Assembly: GCF_027257935.1 (NCBI RefSeq)
Contig: NZ_JANZKW010000004.1
Location: 248,001 to 312,000, forward strand
Reading direction: 5' to 3'
Source: Chitinimonas sp. BJYL2
Lineage (GTDB): Bacteria > Pseudomonadota > Gammaproteobacteria > Burkholderiales > Chitinimonadaceae
DNA length: 64,000 nucleotides
Shown piece by piece: positions 9,506 to 19,523 of the stretch (the stretch's first letter is position 1; the number at the start of each line of letters is the position of its first letter). Under the pieces are notes generated by a model. The model was not told the origin of the DNA, searched no databases, and worked only from the letters and a program-made list of their open reading frames with translations. The translations under genes were made by a program, and so were the position numbers.

Positions 9506-12007
9506 TCAAGCCTTGGGCTTACGCCGAGGCTGACGGGGTGGTGCCGGCGTGCTGGCAGGCGGCTGCGGATTGGCCGCACGGTCAGCCGCCATCGGCGGTT
9601 TGGCAGGCTTGCGCGGCCGGCGCGCACGCTTGGGTGTCGCACTCGGCGCGGGGGGCTCGGCCTGATCCGCCAACGGCGTAGCCGTCGTCTCGACTGGAGA
9701 GGTCGTCGCAGCACTTGCAGCGGCCTTGCGATCGCGACGCCTGCCACCACCCTGATCAGCTCGCCGATTTTCCGGTTTGCCGACTCCATCGCTGGTGTCG
9801 CGATTAGCCAGCACAAAGTCAATCTTGCTGGTCTCCAGATCCACACGCGCCACCTGGATGGTCAGCTTGTCAGTCAGTCCATAGGTTTTGCCGGTGCGTT
9901 CGCCCCGCAGGCTGTGGCTGGCGTCGTCATACTGGAAATAGTCCGCACCCAGTTCGGAGATATGCACCAACCCTTCCACATGCAGTGCCTTGAGGGTGAC
10001 GAACAGACCGAAGTTGGTCACGGCCGATACCACGCCCTCGAACACCTCGCCGATACGGTCGCGCATGTAGTAACACTTGAGCCAGTTCTCGACATCGCGC
10101 GTGGCCTCGTCGGCACGGCGTTCGGTCATCGAGCATTGCGCACCGATTTCCTCCCACTTGCCCGGCTTGTAGGTCTTGCCCTTGAGTACCGCCTTGATGC
10201 AGCGGTGCACCAGCAAATCCGGGTAACGGCGGATCGGTGAAGTGAAGTGGGTATAGGCGTCATAAGCCAACCCGAAGTGGCCGCTGCGCTCGGGGCTATA
10301 AACGGCCTGCTGCATCGAACGCAGCATCATGGTCTGAAGCAGCTCCACATCGGGGCGCTGCTTGATGGTGTCCATCAACTCGGCGTAGTCCTTGGTGGTG
10401 GGTTCATCGCCACCCCCGAGCGAGAGGCCATGCAGATTGAGGAAGCGGCGCAGGTTTTCCAGCTTGCGCTCGGTCGGCCCCTCATGAATCCGGTACAGCG
10501 AGGTGTGCTGATGCTCGCCCAGATAATCCGCCGCACACACATTGGCAGCCAGCATGCATTCCTCGATCAGCCGGTGTGCATCGTTACGCGTTACCGGTTC
10601 GATACGGGCAATCTTGCCGGCATCGTCAAACACCATCCGGGTTTCGGTGGTTTCAAAATCGATGGCACCGCGTTGCTTGCGCTGACCGGCCAGCAACTGG
10701 AACAGGGTATACAGGTGTTGCAGGCCAGGCACGAGCTTCTTGCGCGCCTTGGCAGCCTGCCCTTTGGGCTGCTGGAGGATGTCCCACACCTCGTTGTAGG
10801 TGAACCGCGCATGCGAACGCATCACGGCCGGGTAGAACTTGTATTTCTTAACCTTGCCCTTGGCACCCAGACGGATGTCGCACACCATGCAGCAGCGTTC
10901 CACATCGGGGTTCAGCGAGCAGATACCGTTGGAGAGCGCCTCGGGCAGCATGGGGATAACGCGGCGCGGGAAGTAAACCGAATTACCACGCTCGAAAGCA
11001 GTCTGGTCCAGCGCATCGCCCGGGCGCACGTAGTGGCTGACATCGGCAATCGCCACAACCAGACGCCAGCCCTTGCCATCGGGTTCAGCAAACACGGCGT
11101 CGTCGAAATCACGTGCTGTTTCGCCATCAATGGTCACCAGCGGCAGGTCGCGCAAATCGACCCGCTCCAAGCCTTCGGGCGTCTTCCAGTCCTTCTTGCG
11201 TACCTTGGGTGAGGTGGCTGCGGCCTGCGCCTCAGCTTCGTCCGAGAACACATGAGGCAGATCGTGCTTGCGCAGGGCAATCTCGATCTCCATGCCGGGG
11301 TCGGCATAGTTGCCGAGTACCTCGATGATGCGACCGATAGGCTGGCCATACTTGCTCGGCTGGGTCACCAGCTCCAGCATCACGACCTGGCCCGCTTCAG
11401 CATCCAGGCTGCCCTCCGGACTGACCAGGATTTCCTGGGTGATGCGCTTGTCCTCCGCGCGCACGAAACGCACACCGCGCTCAACCTGTAAGCGCCCCAC
11501 CAGCCGGCTGGTCATGTGCTCCAGCACTTCGACAATCTTGCCTTCACGGCGACCGCGCCGGTCTACACCCACCTCGCGCACGAGCACGCGATCCTTGTGC
11601 AGCACCTTGTGCATCTCGCGCGGCCCCAAGAACAGGTCGGCACTGCCATCCTCAGGCACCAGAAAGCCATAGCCGTCCGCATGGCCATGCACCCGGCCAC
11701 GGATCAGATCGAGCTTGTCGGGAATGCAGATGGCACCTTTACGGTTGATGACGATCTCGCCCTCGCGCGCCATCGCGGCCAGACGGCGGTTGAAGAATTC
11801 CGACTCCTCCGGCTGCACGGCAAAGAGCGCCACCAGCTCTTCAGGCAGCATCGGCGCCCCCCGTTCAGTCAGGATCTGCAGCAGATAGCCGCGACTCGGC
11901 ATGGGTTGCGGATAGCGCGCAAGTTCCTGTTCGTAAAAGGGATCTGCCTTACGCAGTTGCAGCGCAGCTTTGGGAATGCGATTTTTTTGTTTGTTCGTGG
12001 TTGACAC
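9506..12007 (-). CDS. rnr: Ribonuclease R
   Basis: A 3'-5' exoribonuclease of the RNB family, about 833 residues, that degrades structured RNA. It shows an N-terminal winged-helix segment (YPQPMPSRGYLLQILTERG), cold-shock domains (GRVHGHADGYGFLVPEDG), the catalytic RNB domain (TIDGETARDFDDAVFAE; AIADVSHYVRPGDALD; YFPRRVIPMLPEALSN), an S1 domain (GEVFEGVVSAVTNFGLFVTL) and a basic Ala/Pro/Lys-rich tail. The start is uncertain: the GTG at 12007 or an in-frame ATG at 12034, the latter lying just past the -10 of the opposing tRNA promoter. The hybrid kinase gene follows directly. Confidence 0.96.
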   Translation of the reverse strand: MSTTNKQKNRIPKAALQLRKADPFYEQELARYPQPMPSRGYLLQILTERGAPMLPEELVALFAVQPEESEFFNRRLAAMAREGEIVINRKGAICIPDKLDLIRGRVHGHADGYGFLVPEDGSADLFLGPREMHKVLHKDRVLVREVGVDRRGRREGKIVEVLEHMTSRLVGRLQVERGVRFVRAEDKRITQEILVSPEGSLDAEAGQVVMLELVTQPSKYGQPIGRIIEVLGNYADPGMEIEIALRKHDLPHVFSDEAEAQAAATSPKVRKKDWKTPEGLERVDLRDLPLVTIDGETARDFDDAVFAEPDGKGWRLVVAIADVSHYVRPGDALDQTAFERGNSVYFPRRVIPMLPEALSNGICSLNPDVERCCMVCDIRLGAKGKVKKYKFYPAVMRSHARFTYNEVWDILQQPKGQAAKARKKLVPGLQHLYTLFQLLAGQRKQRGAIDFETTETRMVFDDAGKIARIEPVTRNDAHRLIEECMLAANVCAADYLGEHQHTSLYRIHEGPTERKLENLRRFLNLHGLSLGGGDEPTTKDYAELMDTIKQRPDVELLQTMMLRSMQQAVYSPERSGHFGLAYDAYTHFTSPIRRYPDLLVHRCIKAVLKGKTYKPGKWEEIGAQCSMTERRADEATRDVENWLKCYYMRDRIGEVFEGVVSAVTNFGLFVTLKALHVEGLVHISELGADYFQYDDASHSLRGERTGKTYGLTDKLTIQVARVDLETSKIDFVLANRDTSDGVGKPENRRADQGGGRRRDRKAAASAATTSPVETTATPLADQAEPPAPSATPKRARRPRKPAKPPMAADRAANPQPPASTPAPPRQPRRKPKA

Positions 12008-12028
12008 AGCGCTTTTGCTCTCTATAAT
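12001..12028 (+). promoter_or_regulatory. Consensus sigma-70 promoter of tRNA-Leu
   Basis: TTGACA (12001-12006), a 16-base spacer and TATAAT (12023-12028): both hexamers match the consensus exactly. Transcription would begin near 12035, about 40 bases before the mature tRNA. The promoter overlaps the 5' end of the opposing rnr gene. Confidence 0.92.
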
Positions 12029-12073
12029 GCGCATCTCTTCGACGCGCTGCTGCAACACGCAGCAAGTTGTAGA

Positions 12074-12160
12074 GCCCAGGTGGCGGAATTGGTAGACGCA
12101 CTAGGTTCAGGTCCTAGCGGTAGCAATACCGTGGAAGTTCGAGTCTTCTCCTGGGCACCA
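12074..12160 (+). tRNA. tRNA-Leu (anticodon CAG)
   Basis: An 87-base class II tRNA with an encoded CCA end. The acceptor stem pairs GCCCAGG (12074-12080) with CCTGGGC (12150-12156), with discriminator A. The anticodon stem CTAGG/CCTAG encloses the loop TTCAGGT, giving anticodon CAG for the CUG codon. A long variable arm (CGGTAGCAATACCG) and the T arm with GTTCGAGTC are present, as expected for leucine tRNA. Confidence 0.98.
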
Positions 12161-12169
12161 ATACCAAGA

Positions 12170-12229
12170 CAAGGCCGATGCGAAAGCGTCGGCCTTGTTG
12201 CTTTCAGGACCGGCTTGCGCCGGTCTTTT
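12170..12229 (+). terminator. Tandem Rho-independent terminators behind tRNA-Leu
   Basis: The first hairpin is a 12-base-pair stem (12170-12181 with 12186-12197, one G-T pair) closed by a GAAA tetraloop, followed by TTGCTTTC. The second is GACCGGC/GCCGGTC (12208-12214 and 12219-12225) with a TTGC loop and a TTTTGTTTTGTT tract, a typical intrinsic terminator. Together they insulate the strong tRNA transcript from the convergent pdxJ gene. Confidence 0.85.
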
Positions 12230-12246
12230 GTTTTGTTCGGCCTCAA

Positions 12247-13008
12247 TCAAGGCTGGCGGACACCATCTATCACGCGGACATACGCCGCAACCGTTGCTGC
12301 CAATCCATCGTAGACCGCTTCGCCGATCAAGGCATGGCCGATGGAAACTTCCTCTACACCAGCCACAGCACGCAGAAACGCGCCCAGATTGGCCTGACTG
12401 AGGTCGTGCCCTGCGTTGACCTGCATGCCCGCTTCACGAGCCCGCAGGGCAGCCTGTGCGCACAGCGTGAGGCTTGCGGACGCGTCACCCGCATCCCAGG
12501 CTTCGGCATACGGGCCGGTGTACAGCTCGATCCGGTCCGCGCCGAGCTCGGCAGCCAGCTCGATATCGGGCGAATCGGCATCCATGAACAGACTCACCCG
12601 GCACCCCATGGCCTTGAGTTCGCGCAGCAAGGGTCGCAGGCGCTCGCCATCCTGACGCAGGTTGAAGCCATGGTCCGAGGTGATCTGGCCGTCGCTATCA
12701 GGCACCAGTGTGGCTTGGGCTGGCCGTGTAGCCTCACACAGGGCCAGCAGGCCCGGATAGCCCTCTCGCGGCGGCGCAAACGGGTTGCCCTCGATATTGA
12801 ACTCCGCTTGCTGGCCTTTGAGCCAGGCTGCGATCTCATACACATCTTCCGGCGTGATGTGGCGACGATCCGGGCGCGGGTGCACGGTGATGCCCCCTGC
12901 CCCGGCGGCCAGACACACCTTGGCCGCGGCCAGCGGGCTGGGCAATAGCCCACCGCGGGAATTACGCAGCACGGCAATCTTGTTGACGTTTACGGAAAGT
13001 ACAGTCAT
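12247..13008 (-). CDS. pdxJ: Pyridoxine 5'-phosphate synthase
   Basis: A TIM-barrel enzyme of 253 residues that condenses 1-deoxy-D-xylulose 5-phosphate with aminoacetone 3-phosphate, the last ring-closing step of vitamin B6 synthesis. Family motifs are [49 protein letters not shown] and [12 protein letters not shown]. The opening [16 protein letters not shown] replaces the NIDHVATLR form seen in many PdxJ and is a known variant. The ATG at 13008 fits the family start; the ATG at 13023 lies inside the T-tract of the purA terminator. The two reading frames are separated only by that terminator. Confidence 0.95.
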   Translation of the reverse strand: MTVLSVNVNKIAVLRNSRGGLLPSPLAAAKVCLAAGAGGITVHPRPDRRHITPEDVYEIAAWLKGQQAEFNIEGNPFAPPREGYPGLLALCEATRPAQATLVPDSDGQITSDHGFNLRQDGERLRPLLRELKAMGCRVSLFMDADSPDIELAAELGADRIELYTGPYAEAWDAGDASASLTLCAQAALRAREAGMQVNAGHDLSQANLGAFLRAVAGVEEVSIGHALIGEAVYDGLAATVAAYVRVIDGVRQP

Positions 13009-13025
13009 TTCAGTTACTTGCATGC

Positions 13026-13051
13026 AAAACGCCCGGTAGTCCGGGCGTTTT
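13026..13051 (-). terminator. Rho-independent terminator of purA
   Basis: An 11-base-pair perfect stem, AAAACGCCCGG (13026-13036) with CCGGGCGTTTT (13041-13051), and a four-base loop. On the minus strand it starts 10 bases after the purA stop and ends in TTTTGC. It ends 17 bases before the pdxJ start. Confidence 0.85.
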
Positions 13052-13061
13052 CAGGGTTGAC

Positions 13062-14372
<1,311 letters not shown>

Positions 14373-14461
14373 TCAGATTGCTTGGTCGCCACTTGCATGA
14401 CGAGATAAAACCCAGAATAGACCCTGCTCGTCCCCATGGCAGCGCTCACGCCGCCTTTTGG

Positions 14462-15619
14462 TCAGACGGCAACAGGTACGACCTGCCACTGCCCGTCGCA
14501 GGCGAGTAGCTGACGATCGGCATGCAGTTCCTCAAGATCCACGATGTCTCCCAGACGCACCACCACGGTTTCGCCGGCCGCACGCAAGGCACGGATAGTA
14601 TCGGTCAGTGCTGGATCCGCCAGATCGGGCGCAAGAATCGCGCGACGTGCCGGTGTTTCCGGCAGGCGCCAGGCCAGCTCCTTCAGATCAAGACTGAAGC
14701 CCGTTGCCGGGCGCGAGCGGCCGAAGTGTTCACCCACATGATCATAACGGCCACCACGGGCCACGGCATTGGGCCAGCCTTCGGCGTAGGCCGCGAACAC
14801 CAGACCGGTGTGGTAATAGCCGGAACGCAGTTCGGCCAGATCGTAATTCGGCTCAATGCCACGGGCGGCCAGTGCGGCAGACAGCTCCCGCAAGGCGCGC
14901 AGGGCCGCCACGATGCGCGGCAGCGCGGGCAGAACGCGTTCTGCCGCATCCAGTACGCTCTTGTCACCATACAAGCCCGGCAGCGCCACAAGACCGGCCC
15001 GCAGCGACTCCGGCAAGCTGGCCGTCAGGCTGCTGACCGTGGGCACATCCTTTTGCTGGATTGCATGGAAAATCGCTTCCCGCTGCTCACCAACCAGACC
15101 CGCCTCATCCGCCAGCGCCAAAAACAAACCGATATGCCCCACATCCAGGTGCACATGGCCAACACCTGCAAGACGCAGGCACTCCCCCATCAATTCCACC
15201 ACTTCCACATCGGCCGTCACGCCGGCATAGCCGTAAATCTCGCCACCCAGCTGCAGCGGTTCGCGCGCGGCCATGATACCGTCAGGCTGCGTATGCACGA
15301 CTGCGCCGGCATAGCACAGGCGGGTCACGCCCTGGCGATTGAGCAGATGCGCATCGATACGTGCCACCTGCGGCGTGATATCGGCACGCAGGCCAAGCTG
15401 ACGGCCGCTCATCTGGTCGGTCAGCTTGAAGGTCTTGAGATCCAGCGCGGCATCTTCGCGCACCAGCAGGGAATCCACGTATTCGATCAGCGGTGGCTGC
15501 ACCAGCTCATAGCCGTAGCGACCCAGCAGATCGAGCGAGGCACGGCGCAGGGTTTCGAGCCGACGCGCCTCGGGCGGAAGAACATCGGCGATGTTCTCGG
15601 GAAGTATCCAGTTATGCAT
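14462..15619 (-). CDS. hisZ: ATP phosphoribosyltransferase regulatory subunit HisZ
   Basis: A 385-residue paralogue of histidyl-tRNA synthetase that has lost aminoacylation and instead forms a hetero-octamer with short-form HisG, allowing histidine feedback on histidine synthesis. The class II synthetase-like fold is visible in WILPENIADVLPPEARRLE, VQPPLIEYVDSLL, FKLTDQMSGRQLGLRADITPQVARI and the late GGRYDHVGEHFGR motif. No anticodon-binding domain is present. The ATG begins exactly one base before the end of yjeT, so translation is coupled. hisG is not in the window. Confidence 0.95.
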   Translation of the reverse strand: MHNWILPENIADVLPPEARRLETLRRASLDLLGRYGYELVQPPLIEYVDSLLVREDAALDLKTFKLTDQMSGRQLGLRADITPQVARIDAHLLNRQGVTRLCYAGAVVHTQPDGIMAAREPLQLGGEIYGYAGVTADVEVVELMGECLRLAGVGHVHLDVGHIGLFLALADEAGLVGEQREAIFHAIQQKDVPTVSSLTASLPESLRAGLVALPGLYGDKSVLDAAERVLPALPRIVAALRALRELSAALAARGIEPNYDLAELRSGYYHTGLVFAAYAEGWPNAVARGGRYDHVGEHFGRSRPATGFSLDLKELAWRLPETPARRAILAPDLADPALTDTIRALRAAGETVVVRLGDIVDLEELHADRQLLACDGQWQVVPVAV

Positions 15620-15811
15620 TCAGACGATCGCCAACAGCGTAAGACCTGCCACCACAAGCAGCAGGCCGACAAAGCGGATCTGGCCATCCCGCATCGCACT
15701 CAGTTGGGCGGCAAACTGCCGCCAGCGACGGGGAGACAAGAACGGCAAGAGGCCCTCGGCTATCAGCACGAGGGCCACGGCAAGGGCAACATTATCCCAC
15801 AAGCTGCTCAC
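15620..15811 (-). CDS. yjeT: YjeT/DUF2065 family small inner-membrane protein
   Basis: A 63-residue protein with two membrane segments (about 6-26 and 44-62) joined by the basic loop SPRRWRQFAAQL, which is the DUF2065 signature. Its function is unknown but it follows hflC in many Proteobacteria. It begins with GTG, overlapping the hflC stop as GTGA, and its stop abuts the hisZ ATG, so it is translationally linked on both sides. Confidence 0.85.
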   Translation of the reverse strand: MSSLWDNVALAVALVLIAEGLLPFLSPRRWRQFAAQLSAMRDGQIRFVGLLLVVAGLTLLAIV

Positions 15812-16677
15812 TTCGCCCTTGGGTCTTTCATGTACTTGAAGAAGGCCGAGTTCGGTTCGATCACCATCACATCGGACTTGGACTTGAAGGTCTTCCGATA
15901 GGCTTCGAGGCTCTTGTAGAAAGCGTAGAACTCGGGGTTCTGGCCATAGCTGGCCGCGTAGATGCTGGCGGCTTTACCGTCACCCTCACCCATCAGCTGC
16001 TGCGCCTTGTTATAGGCATCGGCGATGATGATTTCGCGCTGACGGTCAGCATCGGCCTTGATCTTTTCAGCATCGGCCGAACCTTCGGACCGCAACTGGC
16101 TGGCCACCGTCTTGCGCTCGGAGATCATGCGCTCGAACACAGCCGTGCTGATTTCATCGGGGAAATCCACGCGCTTGAGGCGCACATCGATGATACGCAC
16201 ACCGATCTTGCGTGCATCGGCGTCGGCTACCTGCGCCACGTCAGCCATGACTTCGTCACGCTTGCCCGAGATCACATCCTGCACCGTGCGCTTGCCGAAC
16301 TCGCCACGCAGCACGTCGTTGACCGTCTTGCGCAGACGTGCGGCGGCAGTACGGCTATCGCCACCCACGCTCTTGTAATACTGCTGCACGTCGATGACCT
16401 GCCACTTCACGTAGCTGTCGACCAGTACGTTCTTTTTCTCGATCGTGTTGAAACGCTCGGGTGTTTCGGCATCCATGGTCAGGATGCGGCGGTCGAAATA
16501 ACGTACCGATTGCAGCAGGGGAATCTTGAAGTTCAGGCCCGGCTTGTCGATCACGCGGATGACTTCACCAAGCTGGAAAATCATCGCGGCCTGACGCTGG
16601 TCAACCGAAAACACGCTCATGCTGAAAATCAGCAGGCCGACTAGCAGCAAGATCAGCGAAGGAATGATGCGGTTCAT
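15808..16677 (-). CDS. hflC: HflC, modulator of FtsH protease
   Basis: A 289-residue SPFH/stomatin-family protein with one N-terminal membrane anchor (IIPSLILLLVGLLIFSMSVF) and a large periplasmic PHB domain (VDQRQAAMIFQLGEVIRVID, LTMDAETPERFNTIEKKNV). With HflK it forms the cage around FtsH that tunes membrane-protein degradation. The ATG at 16677 matches the family N-terminus MNRI; the open frame upstream overlaps hflK. It starts right after the hflK stop. Confidence 0.96.
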   Translation of the reverse strand: MNRIIPSLILLLVGLLIFSMSVFSVDQRQAAMIFQLGEVIRVIDKPGLNFKIPLLQSVRYFDRRILTMDAETPERFNTIEKKNVLVDSYVKWQVIDVQQYYKSVGGDSRTAAARLRKTVNDVLRGEFGKRTVQDVISGKRDEVMADVAQVADADARKIGVRIIDVRLKRVDFPDEISTAVFERMISERKTVASQLRSEGSADAEKIKADADRQREIIIADAYNKAQQLMGEGDGKAASIYAASYGQNPEFYAFYKSLEAYRKTFKSKSDVMVIEPNSAFFKYMKDPRAK

Positions 16678-16678
16678 G

Positions 16679-17875
16679 TTAACGACCCTCCCGTTCGCCG
16701 CGATTGAAGACATCACCACGCGCAGCGCGAGCGGCAGGCAACTCCATCACACTGGCCGGCGCATCACCAGTTGGCGGTGACGCTTGGGCACCTGGCGTCA
16801 CTTGCTGCATGAGCTTGTCCAGCGGCAGGTAGAGCAGATTGCCGCTGCCGGATTTCTGATCCACCAGCACCTTGCTGGTATTGCTGAAGATCTGCTGCAT
16901 GGTGTCCAGATACATGCGATCACGGGTGACTTGGGGGGCTTTTGCGTATTCTGCCGAGATCTGTTTGAAGCGCGAGGCGTTACCTTCTGCTTCCGCAATC
17001 ACGCGCTGCTTGTAGCCCTCGGCTTCCAGCAGCAATCTCGCGGCGGTACCACGTGCCTTGGGAATCACGTCGTTCGCGTAGGATTGGCCTTCGTTGGTCG
17101 ACTTGACCTTGTCCTGGCCAGCCTTGACCGCATCGGCAAAGGCAGCCTGCACCTCTTCGGGCGGCTGCACATCGTTGATGTTGACGCGGCTGATGCGCAC
17201 GCCGGAGCCATAGTTGTCGAGCAGGGTCTGGATCAGCCGGGTTGCATCGGCTGCAACCTGACCACGGCCCTCATTGAGCACGAAATCCACTTTGTTACGA
17301 CCCACAATCTCTCGGATCGAAGTTTCGGTGGCCTGCTTGACGATATCCTTGGCGTCGGCATCGGTGGACGCATTGTTGAACAGGAAGTCCTTGGCGTTCT
17401 TGACGTCGTACTGGACCTCCAGCTGCATGTCGATGATGTTCTGATCCTGGGTCAGCATCAGCGATTCAATCGGCAAGCGGTTCTTGGTGCTGCCCTGGAA
17501 GCCGACTTCCACCGAGCGCACTTCCGACATCTTGATGATCTCGACACGCTCCAGTGGCCAAGGCATGCGCCAGTGCAGACCCGGTTCGGTGGTTTCGAGG
17601 TATCGGCCAAAACGGGTAATCACGCCCGCCTCGCGGGCATCCACCACGTAAAAACCACTACCCACCCAGATCACGGCCAGCACGGCAACAGCAATGCCAA
17701 AGCCACCCAATACCGCCTTCCCGTCAGGCGCAGACAGGGGTTGCGGCTCCTGTGGAGGACGGCTGGGTTTGCCGCCGAAGAATTGTTTGAGCTTGTTGCC
17801 GAACTGGCGAAGGATTTCATCCAGATCTGGCGGGCCGTCATTACCGCGGCGGCCCCAATTGGGGTCTTGGGACAT
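16679..17875 (-). CDS. hflK: HflK, modulator of FtsH protease
   Basis: A 398-residue SPFH-family partner of HflC. The N-terminus is the glycine-rich cytoplasmic PNWGRRGNDGPPDLDEILRQ segment typical of HflK, followed by a membrane anchor (AVLGGFGIAVAVLAVIWVGSG) and the PHB domain (VDAREAGVITRFGRYLETTEPGLHW). The C-terminal coiled-coil and tail are complete. The ATG at 17875 is chosen over the in-frame TTG at 17887. hflX ends eight bases upstream. Confidence 0.96.
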   Translation of the reverse strand: MSQDPNWGRRGNDGPPDLDEILRQFGNKLKQFFGGKPSRPPQEPQPLSAPDGKAVLGGFGIAVAVLAVIWVGSGFYVVDAREAGVITRFGRYLETTEPGLHWRMPWPLERVEIIKMSEVRSVEVGFQGSTKNRLPIESLMLTQDQNIIDMQLEVQYDVKNAKDFLFNNASTDADAKDIVKQATETSIREIVGRNKVDFVLNEGRGQVAADATRLIQTLLDNYGSGVRISRVNINDVQPPEEVQAAFADAVKAGQDKVKSTNEGQSYANDVIPKARGTAARLLLEAEGYKQRVIAEAEGNASRFKQISAEYAKAPQVTRDRMYLDTMQQIFSNTSKVLVDQKSGSGNLLYLPLDKLMQQVTPGAQASPPTGDAPASVMELPAARAARGDVFNRGEREGR

Positions 17876-17883
17876 AGGTATGA

Positions 17884-19035
17884 TCAATCCGTGTTTAACG
17901 GGTCATAGGTTGCGCTGGAACGCGCAGATTCAAGTGGCTGGCGTTTCTGATCGACAGCTTCGACCAGTGCCTGACGCAAAATATCCAGCCCGAGGCCATT
18001 TTTTGCACTGATGCGGACGGCGCGAATCCTACCATACTCATCCCGCTCGACTCCTGGCTCGCCATCCTTGAGGTCGATCTTGTTCAGAACCAGTATCTGC
18101 GGGATATCACTGGCGTCAATCTCGGTCAGCACATCATTGACCGCGGCAATCTGTGCCTCCCGTGTATCGCTGGCATTATCGACCACGTGCAGCAGCAGAT
18201 CAGCACGAATGGTTTCTTCCAGCGTCGCCCGAAACGCAGCCACCAGACCATGGGGCAGGTCGCGAATGAAACCGACCGTATCGGACAGGACGATCGAATG
18301 GTCGACATCCAGAAACAGTTTGCGACTCGTGGTGTCCAGCGTGGCGAACAGCTGGTCGGCCGCATAGGCATTGGCATGCGTCAACGCGTTGAACAGGGTG
18401 GACTTGCCGGCGTTGGTGTAACCGACCAGCGATACCGAGAATTGCTTGCCCCGCTCGCGGGCCTTGCGCTGGGTATCACGCTGGCGCTGCAGGTCACCCA
18501 GCTTGTCTTTCAGCCGCTTGACCCGCTCAGTGATCATGCGCTTGTCCATCTCCAGCTGGGTTTCACCGGGACCGCCACGCGCACCGATACCGCCGCGCTG
18601 GCGCTCAAGGTGAGTCCAGCCGCGAACAAGGCGGGTCGACATATATTGCAGCTGAGCCAGCTCGACCTGGAGCTTGCCCTCATTGGAACGGGCACGGCGA
18701 CCGAAGATGTCCAGTATGAGCCTGACGCGATCAGACACCCGACAGCTCAGCGCGCGCTCCAGGTTGCGCTCCTGCGCCCCCGACAAAGCGTGATTGAAAA
18801 GTACGGTCTGAGCCTCACCTGCGAGTACGGCTGCGGCGATTTCTTCCACCTTGCCACTACCGGCAAACAGCTTGGGATCGGGCCGCTGACGCTTGCCCTG
18901 GATAACAGCCACGCACTGGTAGCCATTACCCTCAGCGAGCAATTTGAATTCTTCGATATTTTCGAGATAGTCCGGCTCACCAAAATCGAGACAGACAAGA
19001 ACGGCTTTATCGCCGCCCTGATGGCGTTCAAACAC
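17884..19035 (-). CDS. hflX: GTPase HflX
   Basis: A 383-residue ribosome-associated GTPase that splits stalled or stressed 70S ribosomes. It has the N-terminal HflX domain (FNHALSGAQERNLERAL, RVRLILDIFGRRARSNEGK), a coiled-coil (GARGGPGETQLEMDKR) and the G domain with P-loop GYTNAGKSTL, DTVGFIRDLPH and NKID. It lies between hfq and hflK, the standard position. A terminator hairpin separates it from hfq. Confidence 0.96.
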   Translation of the reverse strand: MFERHQGGDKAVLVCLDFGEPDYLENIEEFKLLAEGNGYQCVAVIQGKRQRPDPKLFAGSGKVEEIAAAVLAGEAQTVLFNHALSGAQERNLERALSCRVSDRVRLILDIFGRRARSNEGKLQVELAQLQYMSTRLVRGWTHLERQRGGIGARGGPGETQLEMDKRMITERVKRLKDKLGDLQRQRDTQRKARERGKQFSVSLVGYTNAGKSTLFNALTHANAYAADQLFATLDTTSRKLFLDVDHSIVLSDTVGFIRDLPHGLVAAFRATLEETIRADLLLHVVDNASDTREAQIAAVNDVLTEIDASDIPQILVLNKIDLKDGEPGVERDEYGRIRAVRISAKNGLGLDILRQALVEAVDQKRQPLESARSSATYDPLNTD

Positions 19036-19080
19036 GCGGTATTACCTCCGGGCTTGCCGCTGCAAGCGGTGCCCAACAGC

Positions 19081-19104
19081 AAAACGGGGCGCCAATGCGC
19101 CCCG
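19081..19104 (-). terminator. Rho-independent terminator between hfq and hflX
   Basis: On the minus strand an eight-base-pair stem, CGGGGCGC (19085-19092) with GCGCCCCG (19097-19104), and a four-base loop are followed by TTTTGCTGTT. It lies 19 bases after the hfq stop and 45 bases before hflX, so it should cut part of hfq transcription off from hflX-hflK-hflC. Confidence 0.7.
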
Positions 19105-19123
19105 ATCTGGAACCTGGCCTGAA

Positions 19124-19378
19124 TCAGGCTTCGGCAGCGGGAGCGCCTTCAGGCTTGTCATAGGGAATGCTGACCGGACGAGCAGGCACCACCGTGGAAA
19201 TGGCGTGCTTGTAGACCATCTGGGTCACGGTATTGCGCAGCAGCACAACATACTGGTCAAACGATTCGATCTGGCCTTGCAGCTTGATGCCATTGACCAG
19301 ATAAATCGACACGGGAACGTGTTCCTTGCGCAGTATGTTGAGAAACGGGTCTTGTAGCATTTGCCCTTTTGCGCTCAT
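19124..19378 (-). CDS. hfq: RNA chaperone Hfq
   Basis: An 84-residue Sm-like protein that forms hexamers and pairs small RNAs with mRNAs. Sm1 ([20 protein letters not shown]) and Sm2 with the YKH motif at residues 56-58 (VYKHAIST) are intact, as are the proximal-face residues QD near position 9-10. The acidic C-terminal tail is short ([11 protein letters not shown]) compared with E. coli. A GGAG ribosome site precedes the ATG. Confidence 0.98.
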   Translation of the reverse strand: MSAKGQMLQDPFLNILRKEHVPVSIYLVNGIKLQGQIESFDQYVVLLRNTVTQMVYKHAISTVVPARPVSIPYDKPEGAPAAEA

Positions 19379-19523
19379 TGGTAATTCTCCACAGTCGTAT
19401 TCTTGAAATTAAAAGTCCGGCGTTTTCCGCCGCAAATCCCGCCCCGGTATAACTCTCCGAGTCCAGTCACCACTTTTAGCAGCTTTTAGTGCACAGCACA
19501 AAAAGGAATTGTTCTGAACAGGC

